A DNA stretch of 64,000 nucleotides from Vibrio quintilis (GTDB lineage: Bacteria > Pseudomonadota > Gammaproteobacteria > Enterobacterales > Vibrionaceae). The notes under the pieces were generated by a model. It was not told where the DNA came from, did not search any database, and worked only from the letters and a program-made list of their open reading frames with translations. The stretch lies in NCBI RefSeq assembly GCF_024529975.1, contig NZ_AP024897.1:3658001-3722000 (forward strand). Direction: 5' to 3'. Positions 9,833-19,138 of the stretch are shown here, piece after piece (positions within the stretch are counted from its first letter, which is position 1; the number at the start of each line of letters is the position of its first letter). The translations under genes were made by a program, and so were the position numbers.

Positions 9833-11224
9833 ATGGCCTACTCAACAACGAACCCTTATACCGGCGAACTGATTCAAACCTACCCAAACGCAACAAATGA
9901 AGAAGTCGGACAAGCGATTACTCAGGCGCACAACGCGTTTTTAAACTGGCGGGAAACCAGTTTTGAATTCAGAGCATCTGTTTTGCAGAAAGCCGCTGAT
10001 CTACTGAGACAGAATAAAAGAAAATATGCAGAAGTTCTCACGCTGGAGATGGGCAAACTGATTGCAGAAGCGGAAGCAGAAGTCGAAATTTCAGCTCAGA
10101 TCATGGAATATTATGTCAAACATGCAGAAGCATTACTGGCTCCCAAAATCATTGAATCTGAAGACCCGGCAGTCAAATCAGCCTCTATCGTCAACGAACC
10201 GCTTGGCGTATTACTGGCGATTGAACCATGGAATTTCCCTTACTACCAAATTGCCCGGATTCTGGCACCACAGCTTTCTGCCGGAAATACCCTGCTGCTG
10301 AAACACGCATCGAACGTACCACAGTGTGCAGCAACGTTTGAGGCATTGATGCAGGAAGCCGGTCTGCCGCAGGGCGTATTTAAGAACCTCTACGCCACCC
10401 GTGATCAGGTTGAAATGATTATCAATGACCGCCGGGTCCATGGTGTCGCGCTGACCGGCTCTGAAGGAGCCGGGGCAATTGTTGCTTCCCAGGCTGGCCG
10501 GGCTATGAAGAAATCAACGCTGGAACTTGGTGGCGCCGATGCATTTGTGGTCCTGAAAGATGCAGAACTGGAGAAAACGGTTAAATGGGCTGTCTTCGGT
10601 CGTCACTGGAATGCTGGACAGGTCTGTGTTTCATCCAAACGCATGATTATCGCCGACGAAATCTACGATGACTTCCTCAAGCTTTACACGCAAGGCGTTG
10701 CTGATCTGAGAGTTGGCGATCCTATGTCACCGGATACAACACTCGCACCGCTTTCATCTCAGGGCGCAGCTGATGAAGTCAAAGAGAAGATCGAACAAGC
10801 CGTGGCTTACGGTGCAACTGCAGTTCAGGTGGGTCCGAAAGTACCGGAGCAAGGTGCGTTTGTTCAGCCAACAATCCTGACCAATCTCACTCCGGATAAT
10901 CCGGCTTATTACTGGGAATTCTTTGGTCCGGTTTCAATGATTTTCCGGGCGAAAGATGAAGATGATGCGGTACGCATCGCCAATGATTCACCATTCGGCC
11001 TTGGTGGCTCAGTGTTCGGAAAAAATGAAGCCCATGCAGAAAAAGTGGCACACCGGATTTCAACCGGCATGGTGTATGTCAATCATCCGACAGCGGTGAA
11101 AGCAGATTTACCATTCGGGGGCATCAAACACTCCGGTTACGGACGTGAACTGCTGGACCTCGGCTTAAAAGAGTTCGTTAACCATAAGCTCGTTGCAGTG
11201 ACTGATATTGACGGGAATTTCTGA
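9833..11224 (+). CDS. NAD(P)-dependent succinate-semialdehyde dehydrogenase (Sad/YneI-like)
   Basis: Aldehyde dehydrogenase superfamily enzyme, 463 residues. The general base Glu231 lies in LELGGADAF and the nucleophile Cys265 in NAGQVCVSSKR. The N-terminal NPYTGE and EPWNFPYYQ blocks and the overall length match E. coli Sad (succinate semialdehyde dehydrogenase) better than GabD or betaine aldehyde dehydrogenase. The likely reaction is oxidation of succinate semialdehyde to succinate in GABA or putrescine breakdown, but no GABA transaminase lies nearby, so the substrate is inferred. ATG 9833 has AGGAGAATC upstream. It faces the 3' end of rapA across the terminator at 11279-11307. Confidence 0.85.
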   Translation: MAYSTTNPYTGELIQTYPNATNEEVGQAITQAHNAFLNWRETSFEFRASVLQKAADLLRQNKRKYAEVLTLEMGKLIAEAEAEVEISAQIMEYYVKHAEALLAPKIIESEDPAVKSASIVNEPLGVLLAIEPWNFPYYQIARILAPQLSAGNTLLLKHASNVPQCAATFEALMQEAGLPQGVFKNLYATRDQVEMIINDRRVHGVALTGSEGAGAIVASQAGRAMKKSTLELGGADAFVVLKDAELEKTVKWAVFGRHWNAGQVCVSSKRMIIADEIYDDFLKLYTQGVADLRVGDPMSPDTTLAPLSSQGAADEVKEKIEQAVAYGATAVQVGPKVPEQGAFVQPTILTNLTPDNPAYYWEFFGPVSMIFRAKDEDDAVRIANDSPFGLGGSVFGKNEAHAEKVAHRISTGMVYVNHPTAVKADLPFGGIKHSGYGRELLDLGLKEFVNHKLVAVTDIDGNF

Positions 11225-11278
11225 TTCACTCTGTCATCAGAGGCATGGGTGACATTCAGTCACCCGGATGAAATTAAT

Positions 11279-11307
11279 AAAAAAATGCCCGGCACAAAAC
11301 CGGGCAT
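11279..11307 (-). terminator. Intrinsic terminator of rapA
   Basis: Read on the minus strand: ATGCCCGG, 7-nt loop, CCGGGCAT, then T6. The plus-strand reading has no T tract, so it serves rapA. Confidence 0.88.
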
Positions 11308-11327
11308 CCTGACATTCAAAAACCAAA

Positions 11328-14219
11328 TCAGCCGTTATGTGACACCATAATCAACCGCAATGAATCCAGCTGATACTGTGCCCGCTGAATATAAGTAGTC
11401 AGCTCCGAGATCTGCGTTTCCAGCAGCGTAATTTCATCCTCCCGGATATTCGGGTTCACCGCTTTCAGTGCCAGCAGCCGTTCCAGCTCTTCATTCAGCA
11501 CGGTTTCCATCTCTTTCTGTGCTTCCTGACGCACCAGATCAACCCGCGCTTCAATCATTGTTTCACTGGTTTCAATTAACTGATGCACTTCATTTTGCAC
11601 CGACGTCACCAGCTTATTGGCAATGTGACGATTCACCGGACTCAGCTGCCGGTTGAAGCCTTCAAACTCAACCTGACCTGACAAATCATTGCCGCGCGCA
11701 TCCAGCATCAGACGAATCGGCGTTTTCGGTAAGAAACGGCTGATACCGCTTTTCTTCGGTGCCTGCGCATCCACCACATAAATCAGTTCGAGTAATACCG
11801 TTCCGACAGGCAGCGCTTTGTTCTTGAGCAGAGACACAGCAGAGGTTCCGACACCCTCACTGAAAATCAAATCAATACCGCCCTGAATCATCGGATGTTC
11901 CCAGGTGATAAAATGAATATCTTCACGGGATAAAGCAACGTCACGCTCAAATGTCACGGTTGCCCCATCACTGGGTAAACCGGGATAACTTGGCACCAGC
12001 ATATGCTCAGAAGGGGTAATGACGAGTGAATTCTCACCACAATCATCCTGATTCAGGCCAATCGTATCAAACAGCCCAAAAGAGAAGGTAATCAATTCGC
12101 TGTCACCGTCTTTGGCAGAAATCTTCTCAACGATTTTCTGCGCTTTATCACCGCCATGAGAATGCATTTCCAGAAGCCGGTCACGCCCGTGCTCAAGTTC
12201 CTTTTTCAGTTCCTGATTCAGATGACGGGTTTCTGAAATTAACTCTTCCAACGCAGAAGCGTCTCCGGAAATCAGCTGTTCCTTTACAGCACCGGCAAAG
12301 CGTTCAAACACCGCGGTCCCCGTCGGACAGGTTTCAATAAAAGCATTCAGCCCTTCGTGGAACCACTGAGCCAGTGTTTCCTGTGCCGTTCCTTCAAGAT
12401 AAGGCACATGAATATCAATATCGTTTTTCTGGCCAATCCGGTCTAAACGGCCAATCCGTTGCTCCAGCAGATCCGGATTCATCGGCAGATCAAACATCAC
12501 CAACTGGCTGGCAAACTGGAAATTCCGCCCTTCCGAGCCAATCTCACTACAAATCAGCACCTGAGCGCCGCCTTCTTCCTGCGCAAAATAAGCGGATGCT
12601 TTATCTCTTTCAAGAATTGACATGCCTTCATGGAAAACCGTCGCACGGATACCTTCCCGCTCGCGCAGTGCCTGCTCCAGATCCAGTGCTGTTGCAGCTC
12701 TGGAGGCAATCACCAGAATTTTTTCTGAACGTTTGGTTTTTGCTTTTTCTATCAGCCAGTCAACCCGGGGGTCAAGCTCCCACCACATTTGCAGAATCCC
12801 CTGAAAAATACTTTCAGGATAAAGCCGGGTATGCAACACCCGTTTTTCAGATTGAACATCCGGCTCCGGGTACTTTATTTTCTGATAAGCATCCGGCAAT
12901 GCCTGTGGCTCCAGGTGAACCCGACGTTGCGGGAAGCCCTGAATCGATGCTCTGGTATTCCGGAACAGCACCCGGCCGGTTCCGTGACGGTCCATCAGAT
13001 TATTCATCAATTCTCTGCGGGCGCTCTCTTTTTCATCTTCTCCGGCATTACTGTCGATTATTCTGAATAACGGCTCAACATCCTGCTCAGAAAGCAGCTC
13101 AACAATATGATTTTTGGCCTCATCAGACAGTGGTTTGGCTTCAGATAGTGCAGACACCGCCTCAGCTACCGGGATGTACTGCTCTTCTTCCCGGATAAAT
13201 GCATCAAAGTCATAAAAGCGATCCGGATCAAGCAGTCTCAAGCGGGCAAAGTGACTCTCACGCCCCAGTTGTTCAGGCGTTGCGGTCAGCAATAAAACGC
13301 CGGAAATCTGTTTCGCCAGCGCTTCAATCATTAAATATTCAGGGCTTGGGTTATCAATCTGCCATTCAAGATGATGGGCTTCATCGACCACCAGCAAATC
13401 CCAGTGAACTGCTAACGCCTGTTGATGGCGCCTTTCATAACGGCGGAAGAAATCCAGAGAACAAAGAATGTATTGCTGGGAATCGAAAGGATTCGGACTA
13501 TCCAGCTCAGATTCAACACAGCGTTCTTCATCAAAAATTGAGAAATGCAGATTGAAGCGCCGCATCATTTCAACCAGCCACTGATACTGAAGCGTTTCCG
13601 GTACAACGATCAAGACTCTTTCAGCACGCCCCAGCAGAACCTGCTGATGGATGATCATACCGGCTTCAATGGTTTTACCTAAGCCGACTTCGTCCGCTAA
13701 AAGTACCCGGGGCGCATGACGCCGGCCAACTTCCTGTGCAATATAAAGCTGATGAGGAATCAGGCCAACCCGCCCGCCACACAGGCCACGCATCGGACTT
13801 TTGCTTTGCTGATACTGGTTTTGCAGCGCATGGTAACGCAGGACAAAGTTATCCATCCGGTCAACCTGACCGGCAAACAGCTTATCCTGAGGTTTATTAA
13901 AACGAATCTGATGGCTGAGAAATACTTCCCGCAGTTCGATCTGCGCTTGTGTATCCTGACGAATCCCGACATACGTCAAAATCCCGTCATTTTCATTCAC
14001 CTGCTCGATCAGCAGTGACCATCCTTCCTGACTATCAACGATATCTCCCGAATGAAAAATCACCCGGGTAACTGGCGCATCATGACGTGCATAAACCCGG
14101 TTTTCTTCTGATGCGGCAAACATCAGCGTCACGGTTCTTTCTTCTAATCCAACAACCGTACCTAATCCTAAGTCACTCTCTGTATCACTAATCCAACGCT
14201 GCCCTAACGCAAAAGTCAT
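11328..14219 (-). CDS. rapA: RNA polymerase-associated Swi2/Snf2 ATPase RapA (HepA)
   Basis: ATP-dependent translocase that binds core RNA polymerase and promotes its recycling after termination. Residues 1-110 are the Tudor-like N-terminal domains ([19 protein letters not shown]). The ATPase motifs are GLGKT at 179-183 and DEAH at 279-282. The C-terminal RecA domain carries [13 protein letters not shown] and [11 protein letters not shown]. Length is 963 residues (968 in E. coli) and identity is visible to the last residues, so the gene is complete. ATG 14219 has GAGGTG upstream. It is monocistronic, with its own terminator at 11279-11307. Confidence 0.97.
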   Translation of the reverse strand: MTFALGQRWISDTESDLGLGTVVGLEERTVTLMFAASEENRVYARHDAPVTRVIFHSGDIVDSQEGWSLLIEQVNENDGILTYVGIRQDTQAQIELREVFLSHQIRFNKPQDKLFAGQVDRMDNFVLRYHALQNQYQQSKSPMRGLCGGRVGLIPHQLYIAQEVGRRHAPRVLLADEVGLGKTIEAGMIIHQQVLLGRAERVLIVVPETLQYQWLVEMMRRFNLHFSIFDEERCVESELDSPNPFDSQQYILCSLDFFRRYERRHQQALAVHWDLLVVDEAHHLEWQIDNPSPEYLMIEALAKQISGVLLLTATPEQLGRESHFARLRLLDPDRFYDFDAFIREEEQYIPVAEAVSALSEAKPLSDEAKNHIVELLSEQDVEPLFRIIDSNAGEDEKESARRELMNNLMDRHGTGRVLFRNTRASIQGFPQRRVHLEPQALPDAYQKIKYPEPDVQSEKRVLHTRLYPESIFQGILQMWWELDPRVDWLIEKAKTKRSEKILVIASRAATALDLEQALREREGIRATVFHEGMSILERDKASAYFAQEEGGAQVLICSEIGSEGRNFQFASQLVMFDLPMNPDLLEQRIGRLDRIGQKNDIDIHVPYLEGTAQETLAQWFHEGLNAFIETCPTGTAVFERFAGAVKEQLISGDASALEELISETRHLNQELKKELEHGRDRLLEMHSHGGDKAQKIVEKISAKDGDSELITFSFGLFDTIGLNQDDCGENSLVITPSEHMLVPSYPGLPSDGATVTFERDVALSREDIHFITWEHPMIQGGIDLIFSEGVGTSAVSLLKNKALPVGTVLLELIYVVDAQAPKKSGISRFLPKTPIRLMLDARGNDLSGQVEFEGFNRQLSPVNRHIANKLVTSVQNEVHQLIETSETMIEARVDLVRQEAQKEMETVLNEELERLLALKAVNPNIREDEITLLETQISELTTYIQRAQYQLDSLRLIMVSHNG

Positions 14220-14450
14220 GAATTGAACACCTCACCTAATACCTGATTGCCAGACCCCAGTGAACTTCGCAGGCCATTCTGCCAAGTCACTTCATTATGA
14301 TGGTTATTTCTGCAGGATGCAGAAAAATGGCGCTCATCTTACTTGATGGCGTGAGACAGGTCACGTGAATCTGCTGAAAGGAAGTGAATATTTTAAAAAG
14401 ACACAAAAGTGTAAAAAAAGAATGGCATTTGTAATAAACAGTAACCGTGT

Positions 14451-14480
14451 TTGAACAGAACAGGCGCTTGCGATTATACT
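14451..14480 (+). promoter_or_regulatory. Candidate sigma-70 promoter for the PIN-PhoH gene
   Basis: TTGAAC (14451-14456), 18-nt spacer, TATACT (14475-14480). If used, the mRNA would carry a leader of about 230 nt before the start at 14717. Confidence 0.45.
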
Positions 14481-14690
14481 TATTTTATCATTCAGATAAT
14501 GTATATCGGGTACACCAGGTTTTTCAGATACACAAGTAGCATTTAAACCGGCATAAATCATGCTTTGTTTTAAATTGATTGTTATTGATTGAGTAAAAAA
14601 TGGGTTTGCAGTACGTCATAAAGGCTATGGGTCAAACCGATTGTTCATCATGACCTGATGACACTGCAGACAAGCTTCCTCTTCTTATCA

Positions 14691-14710
14691 TGCCGTGTAA
14701 CGGCAAGGAG
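14691..14710 (+). promoter_or_regulatory. Small hairpin abutting the ribosome binding site
   Basis: TGCCG-TGTAA-CGGCA forms a 5-bp stem whose last base is the first base of the AAGGAG Shine-Dalgarno. It could modulate ribosome access; it is short, and its function is inferred only. Confidence 0.35.
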
Positions 14711-14716
14711 ACGCTT

Positions 14717-16093
14717 ATGGGCGATACCGAACGGAAACTGTTTGTCCTTGATACCAATATCCTGCTTCACGAGCCCCTGGCTATCTATTCCTTCCAAGAA
14801 CATGATGTGGTCATCCCAATGACCGTCCTCGAAGAACTCGACAAAATCAAAGACAGTAAACGCGATGTTGCCAGAGATGCTCGGGTGGCAATCCGGGCAC
14901 TTGAAAGCATTTTTCATGATGCCACCCCCGATGAAATTTCAGAAGGCATTCCGATTTCAGGCACCGGAAGTCACTCAGGTACGATTTCTATCCTGGCCGA
15001 CTTTGAACTTCAGGAAACCGTTAAAGCCTTTGCCGATAAAGCCGGTGATAACCGTATCCTGAATGCCGTACTTTACATCCAGAATAAAAGAGCTCCCCGG
15101 CCGGTCGTTCTGGTGACCAAAGATATCAACATGCGGCTGCGGGCCAAAGGTGCTGGTGTGCTTCATGTGGAAGATTACCGGACCGATCAGCTGATTGATG
15201 ATATTCAGTATCTGACCAAAGGATTTCAGAAGTGCGCCGGTAAATTCTGGGATTTAGTCTCAGAAGTTGAGAGCTATAACCTGGATGGCACGACCTACCA
15301 TACACTCGACAAAGAACCTTTAGAACCAACCTTTATTAATCAATTCCTTATTGATGAAGACAGTGATTTTGTTGCACAGGTTCACAATATTGAAGGAGAA
15401 AAACTCACTCTGAAAGATATGAGCAGGGAGCGGATGATGCACCGGAAAGCCTGGGACATTACGCCGAAAAATGTCTATCAGGCGATGGCAATGGATGCCT
15501 TACTCGACCCGGAAATAGACCTTGTGATTCTGACCGGTGCTGCCGGTAGCGGAAAGACCTTGCTGACTCTGGCGGCCGCGCTGGAACAAACCATAGAAAA
15601 AGGGATGTTTGATAAAATCATCGTGACCCGGAATACGCCGGATATCGGAGAATCCATTGGTTACCTGCCTGGCTCTGAAGAAGAAAAAATGATGCCATGG
15701 CTGGCCGCAGTCACTGATACGCTGGAAGCTCTGCACAAGCATGATCACTGCACGGAAGGTTCACTCAAATACATCTGTGATAAAGCGAATATTCAGTTTA
15801 AATCCATCAACTTTATGCGGGGACGTTCGATTCAGAATGCATTTGTCCTGCTGGATGAATGTCAGAATCTAACAGCATCACAAATCAAAACCATCATTAC
15901 CCGTTGTGGCGAAGGTACCAAAATCGTCTGTTCAGGTAATCTGGCTCAGATCGATTCACATTATCTGACACCAGTCACTTCCGGGCTGACTTATATGGTC
16001 GAGCAGTTTAAAAACTTCTCCGCCAGTGCCAATATTCACCTGAATGGCGTGGTCAGAAGTCGCCTTGCCAAATTTGCCGAAGAGAATTTATAG
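14717..16093 (+). CDS. PIN-domain / PhoH-like ATPase fusion protein
   Basis: Two-domain cytosolic protein of 458 residues. The N-terminal PIN nuclease-like domain starts FVLDTNILLHEP, with acidic Asp12 and later acidic residues. The C-terminal PhoH domain is a RecA-like ATPase with Walker A GAAGSGKT at 274-281 and Walker B-like VLLDECQN near residue 380. This is the PhoH2/YlaK type; members studied elsewhere have RNA helicase and ribonuclease activity, so an RNA-processing role is likely. ATG 14717 follows AAGGAG directly; an upstream ATG at 14690 would add nine residues. It ends at a strong terminator and is separate from argF. Confidence 0.88.
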   Translation: MGDTERKLFVLDTNILLHEPLAIYSFQEHDVVIPMTVLEELDKIKDSKRDVARDARVAIRALESIFHDATPDEISEGIPISGTGSHSGTISILADFELQETVKAFADKAGDNRILNAVLYIQNKRAPRPVVLVTKDINMRLRAKGAGVLHVEDYRTDQLIDDIQYLTKGFQKCAGKFWDLVSEVESYNLDGTTYHTLDKEPLEPTFINQFLIDEDSDFVAQVHNIEGEKLTLKDMSRERMMHRKAWDITPKNVYQAMAMDALLDPEIDLVILTGAAGSGKTLLTLAAALEQTIEKGMFDKIIVTRNTPDIGESIGYLPGSEEEKMMPWLAAVTDTLEALHKHDHCTEGSLKYICDKANIQFKSINFMRGRSIQNAFVLLDECQNLTASQIKTIITRCGEGTKIVCSGNLAQIDSHYLTPVTSGLTYMVEQFKNFSASANIHLNGVVRSRLAKFAEENL

Positions 16094-16118
16094 TCACAAT
16101 TAAAGAAAAAATATGTAG

Positions 16119-16164
16119 AAAAGCGCCTCTTAATGAAATAATTATTCACAAGAGGCGCTTTTTT
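16119..16164 (+). terminator. Intrinsic terminator after the PIN-PhoH gene
   Basis: A 13-bp stem AAAAGCGCCTCTT / AAGAGGCGCTTTT (16119-16131 with 16150-16162), followed by T. The 18-nt loop contains an ArgR-box-like sequence, TGAAATAATTATTCA at 16134-16148. Confidence 0.9.
16134..16148. promoter_or_regulatory. Possible ArgR box upstream of argF
   Basis: TGAAATAATTATTCA resembles the ArgR consensus TGAATWWWWATTCA but is one base longer, with a good right half-site and an imperfect left one. It lies 64 nt before the argF start, inside a terminator loop. Only one copy is seen, whereas ArgR usually binds tandem boxes. Confidence 0.3.
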
Positions 16165-16211
16165 ATGTTTTACTAGCCACATTAGATATGATCATTTATC
16201 AGGACCATGAT

Positions 16212-17216
16212 ATGGCGTTTAATTTACGTAATCGTAACTTTCTCAAATTACTGGATTTCACACCTGTTGAGATCCGGTTTTTACTTGATCTGGCTGCCGG
16301 ATTAAAAAATGCAAAATATACGGGAACAGAGCAGAAAAAACTCTCCGGGAAAAATATTGCGCTGATTTTTGAAAAATCATCAACCCGGACACGCTGTGCC
16401 TTTGAAGTTGCCGCATTTGATCAGGGAGCACAGGTTTCTTATATCGGCCCTTCAGGCTCACAGATTGGCCATAAAGAGTCGATGAAAGACACCGCCAGAG
16501 TACTCGGACGCATGTATGACGGTATTCAGTATCGTGGTTACGGACAGAGTATTGTCGAAGAACTTGGTGCCTATGCCGGTGTCCCGGTCTGGAATGGCTT
16601 AACGGATGAGTTTCACCCAACCCAGATTCTGGCGGACTTCTTAACCATGCAGGAACATGGTCAGGGCAAAAAGCTGAATGAAATCTCTTTCGCCTATCTT
16701 GGCGACGCCCGGAATAATATGGGGAATTCACTGATGGTTGGCGCCGCAAAAATGGGCATGGACATCCGGCTTGTCGCCCCCAAAGCATTCTGGCCTGAAG
16801 ATGAACTGGTTCAACAGTGTCGCGACATTGCAGAATCAACCGGAGGCACCATTACTCTGACGGAAGATGTGGATGCCGGGGTGAAAGGATGCGACTTCCT
16901 GTATACCGATGTCTGGGTTTCCATGGGTGAGTCAGCTGAAGCCTGGGATGAACGGGTTGCCGTGATGAAACCTTATCAGGTCACTATGGATATGCTGAAA
17001 AAAACCGGTAATCCGCATGTAAAATTTATGCACTGTCTGCCAGCATTCCATAATGATGAAACAACCGTCGGTAAAGAAGTCGCTGAAAAATACGGCATGA
17101 ATGGTCTGGAAGTCACCGAAGAAGTTTTTGAATCAGAACATTCCGTTGTGTTTGATGAGGCAGAAAATCGGATGCATACAATCAAAGCCGTCATGGTTGC
17201 GACACTCGGCGCCTGA
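16212..17216 (+). CDS. argF: Ornithine carbamoyltransferase
   Basis: Makes citrulline from ornithine and carbamoyl phosphate in arginine biosynthesis. The carbamoyl-phosphate motif STRTR is at 57-61 and HPTQ at 135-138. The ornithine-site segment [12 protein letters not shown] starts at 274. Predicted length of 334 equals E. coli ArgF. The start ATG at 16212 ([10 protein letters not shown]) has AGGA 8 nt upstream; the in-frame ATG at 16188 would add an unconserved eight residues. It shares the carbamoyl phosphate substrate with the pyrB product encoded next. Confidence 0.97.
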   Translation: MAFNLRNRNFLKLLDFTPVEIRFLLDLAAGLKNAKYTGTEQKKLSGKNIALIFEKSSTRTRCAFEVAAFDQGAQVSYIGPSGSQIGHKESMKDTARVLGRMYDGIQYRGYGQSIVEELGAYAGVPVWNGLTDEFHPTQILADFLTMQEHGQGKKLNEISFAYLGDARNNMGNSLMVGAAKMGMDIRLVAPKAFWPEDELVQQCRDIAESTGGTITLTEDVDAGVKGCDFLYTDVWVSMGESAEAWDERVAVMKPYQVTMDMLKKTGNPHVKFMHCLPAFHNDETTVGKEVAEKYGMNGLEVTEEVFESEHSVVFDEAENRMHTIKAVMVATLGA

Positions 17217-17238
17217 CAAATCAGCATCATTATCCCCC

Positions 17239-17278
17239 GGGATGAAATGGCACAGACGCTCATGTGCCATTTCATCCC
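17239..17278. repeat. Perfect 16-bp hairpin downstream of argF
   Basis: GGGATGAAATGGCACA (17239-17254) and TGTGCCATTTCATCCC (17263-17278) pair without a mismatch around an 8-nt loop. No T tract follows, so it is not a standard intrinsic terminator. It may protect the argF mRNA 3' end or be a palindromic repeat unit. Confidence 0.75.
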
Positions 17279-17351
17279 ACATGCCTGAATAATTATCCTG
17301 AACGCCCGATATCTCCTGAAATATAGCCAGGGAAAAGTATGATGTAATCGC

Positions 17352-17379
17352 TTGCACTTCAAAAAGTAAAGCGTATAAT
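17352..17379 (+). promoter_or_regulatory. Sigma-70 promoter of the pyr operon
   Basis: TTGCAC (17352-17357), 16-nt spacer, TATAAT (17374-17379). Transcription would start near 17386, about 20 nt before the leader peptide start. Confidence 0.8.
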
Positions 17380-17406
17380 CGCCGGCAATTTGTCTGGGAG
17401 ATAGTT

Positions 17407-17556
17407 ATGTTTAGCGATATTGATCGTGTTTTTCAATATACACCGGGTAAGCCAGCTTGCTTACCGGGCATGACTTTTTCCTTTTCATCAATTATTCAGG
17501 GCCTCCCGATTCGGGGGGCTTTTTTTTATCTGTCAGAATGTGTGTACCCCAAATAG
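17407..17556 (+). CDS. pyrL: pyrBI operon leader peptide PyrL
   Basis: A 49-codon frame behind GGGAG, beginning MFSDIDRVFQYTPGK and ending VYPK. It reads straight through the attenuator, where its residues RGAFFYL echo the RGAFFCL of the E. coli PyrL peptide. In E. coli, low UTP slows polymerase in the U-rich tract so that the translating ribosome stays close behind and prevents terminator folding; high UTP uncouples them and transcription stops. Every part of that device is present here: a pause hairpin, a U-rich tract coding FSFSS, and a terminator inside the reading frame. It regulates pyrB-pyrI. Confidence 0.88.
   Translation: MFSDIDRVFQYTPGKPACLPGMTFSFSSIIQGLPIRGAFFYLSECVYPK
17443..17472 (+). 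promoter_or_regulatory. Transcription pause hairpin in the pyr leader
   Basis: CCGGGTAAGC pairs with GCTTACCGGG (9 of 10 positions), followed by the T-rich tract ACTTTTTCCTTTTC, the UTP-sensing region. Confidence 0.7.
17501..17527 (+). terminator. pyrBI attenuator terminator
   Basis: GCCTCCCG, loop ATT, CGGGGGGC (8 bp with one G-T pair), followed by eight T. It lies inside the leader reading frame. Confidence 0.9.
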
Positions 17557-17616
17557 TCAACGCGGATATCTGTGATATTGCAGCCTCGTCTATCAAAGGT
17601 AACAGGGAGGATGATC

Positions 17617-18546
17617 ATGACCAATACGCTTTATAAAAAGCATATCATCTCAATTCCGGAACTTTCCCGGGAAGAACTGGAGTTAATCGTTCAGCAAGCA
17701 GCTCGCCTGAAAGCAGAGCCCGCTCCTGAGTTGATAAAGGGAAAAGTTGTCGCAAGCTGTTTTTTTGAACCGTCAACCCGGACCCGGCTTTCTTTTGAAA
17801 CGGCCATTCAGAGAGTGGGCGGCAGCGTGATCGGGTTTGATAATGGCGGCAACACTTCTCTGGCCAAGAAGGGAGAAACTTTATCTGACTCGGTTCAGGT
17901 GATTTCATCCTATGTGGATGCTTTTGTGATGCGCCACCCTCAGGAAGGTGCAGCCCGCCTGGCTTCCGAGTTTTCTAATGGTGTGCCGGTCATCAATGCC
18001 GGAGATGGTGCCAATCAGCATCCAACACAAACACTGCTGGATTTATTTACCATTTCAGAAACGCAAAGCCAGCTGGATAACCTGAACATAGCCTTTGTTG
18101 GTGACCTCAAATACGGGCGCACTGTTCACTCTTTAACTCAGGCTCTGGCCAAATTCAAAAACAATCGTTTTTTCTTTATTGCCCCCGATGCGTTAGCGAT
18201 GCCTGAATATATTCTGGAAGAGCTCGACGATGCCGGCATCCCTTTCAGCCTGCATACAGATATGGAAGAAGTTATTCCTCAGGTTGATATTCTGTATATG
18301 ACCCGGGTTCAGAAAGAACGCTTTGATGAGTCGGAATATGCACATATCCGTTCTGCGTTCATCTTAACGGCTGCGCATCTGAAACATGCCCGCTCAAATA
18401 TGAAAATATTACACCCTCTGCCCCGGGTGGATGAAATTACGACAGATGTCGATAAAACACCTCATGCTTACTTCTTCCAGCAGGCTGAAAACGGCGTGTA
18501 TGCAAGAGAAGCACTGCTTTCATTAGTATTGAATGACACTCTGTAA
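17617..18546 (+). CDS. pyrB: Aspartate carbamoyltransferase catalytic subunit
   Basis: Catalyses the committed step of pyrimidine synthesis, carbamoyl aspartate formation. The phosphate-binding STRTR motif is at 53-57 and HPTQ at 135-138; MTRVQKERF and HPLPRVDEI blocks follow. Predicted length is 309 (311 in E. coli). GGGAGG lies upstream of two close ATGs; the one at 17617 (MTNTLYKK) has the correct 6-nt spacing. pyrI follows after 16 nt, so the dodecameric allosteric holoenzyme is made. The attenuator at 17407-17527 controls it. Confidence 0.97.
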   Translation: MTNTLYKKHIISIPELSREELELIVQQAARLKAEPAPELIKGKVVASCFFEPSTRTRLSFETAIQRVGGSVIGFDNGGNTSLAKKGETLSDSVQVISSYVDAFVMRHPQEGAARLASEFSNGVPVINAGDGANQHPTQTLLDLFTISETQSQLDNLNIAFVGDLKYGRTVHSLTQALAKFKNNRFFFIAPDALAMPEYILEELDDAGIPFSLHTDMEEVIPQVDILYMTRVQKERFDESEYAHIRSAFILTAAHLKHARSNMKILHPLPRVDEITTDVDKTPHAYFFQQAENGVYAREALLSLVLNDTL

Positions 18547-18562
18547 CTGAGGAGGATATATC

Positions 18563-19027
18563 ATGGTAAAAGAGACACAATTGCAGGTAGAAGCCATCAA
18601 AAACGGAACCGTAATTGACCATATTCCGGCACAGATGGGTATCAAAGTTCTGAAGTTATTTGAAATGCATCATTCAGAGCAAAAAGTAACCATTGGCCTG
18701 AACCTTCCTTCCTCTGCTTTAGGCGCCAAAGATTTGCTCAAAATTGAAAACACATTTATTACCGAAGCTCAGGCCAGAAAGCTGGCACTTTACGCCCCTC
18801 ACGCAACTGTAAACCGTATTGAGGATTATGAAGTGGTAAAGAAACTCGCACTGGCGCTGCCGGAAAAAGTCAACAATGTGTTCAGTTGCCCAAACTCTAA
18901 CTGTATTTCCCATGATGAGCCGGTTGAAAGCAGTTTTAATATTACGAACAAAAATGGTGAAGTCAGACTCAAATGCAAATACTGTGAAAAGGTATTTTCA
19001 AGAGAGATATTGACTGAAAGATTATAA
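18563..19027 (+). CDS. pyrI: Aspartate carbamoyltransferase regulatory subunit
   Basis: Binds CTP and ATP and holds the catalytic trimers together. The 154-residue protein has the N-terminal allosteric domain and a C-terminal zinc domain with Cys109, Cys114, Cys138 and Cys141 (CPNSNC...CKYC). The ribosome binding site GAGGA precedes ATG 18563. It is co-transcribed with pyrB. Confidence 0.97.
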   Translation: MVKETQLQVEAIKNGTVIDHIPAQMGIKVLKLFEMHHSEQKVTIGLNLPSSALGAKDLLKIENTFITEAQARKLALYAPHATVNRIEDYEVVKKLALALPEKVNNVFSCPNSNCISHDEPVESSFNITNKNGEVRLKCKYCEKVFSREILTERL

Positions 19028-19041
19028 TCCACACCGAATCA

Positions 19042-19076
19042 GGGCAATCCCGCACCAAAGCATGGATTGTCCTTTA
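19042..19076 (+). terminator. Probable terminator after pyrI
   Basis: GGGCAATCC and GGATTGTCC pair (9 bp with one G-T), followed by a weak TTTACCTT tract. Confidence 0.5.
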
Positions 19077-19138
19077 CCTTACCGGGCATTCAGGGCAAAC
19101 TGATACGATAATGTAAAATGAAAGATGGATAGATAAAA

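Larger units (their letters stand above)
14220..14716. other. Divergent spacer rapA / PIN-PhoH
   Basis: A 497-nt stretch with no convincing gene. It contains the candidate promoter at 14451-14480, an 8-bp hairpin (TTTCTGCA/TGCAGAAA near 14308-14327) and a short hairpin at the next ribosome binding site. A 66-codon frame on the minus strand at 14361-14561 has no family resemblance and I reject it. Confidence 0.5.

Noticed and set aside
12374..13066. 230-codon plus-strand frame within rapA
   Set aside because: Antisense to a complete, highly conserved RapA; no ribosome site and no recognisable protein.
14361..14561. 66-codon minus-strand frame in the rapA / PIN-PhoH spacer
   Set aside because: No ribosome binding site and no family resemblance; it overlaps the likely promoter of the opposite strand.
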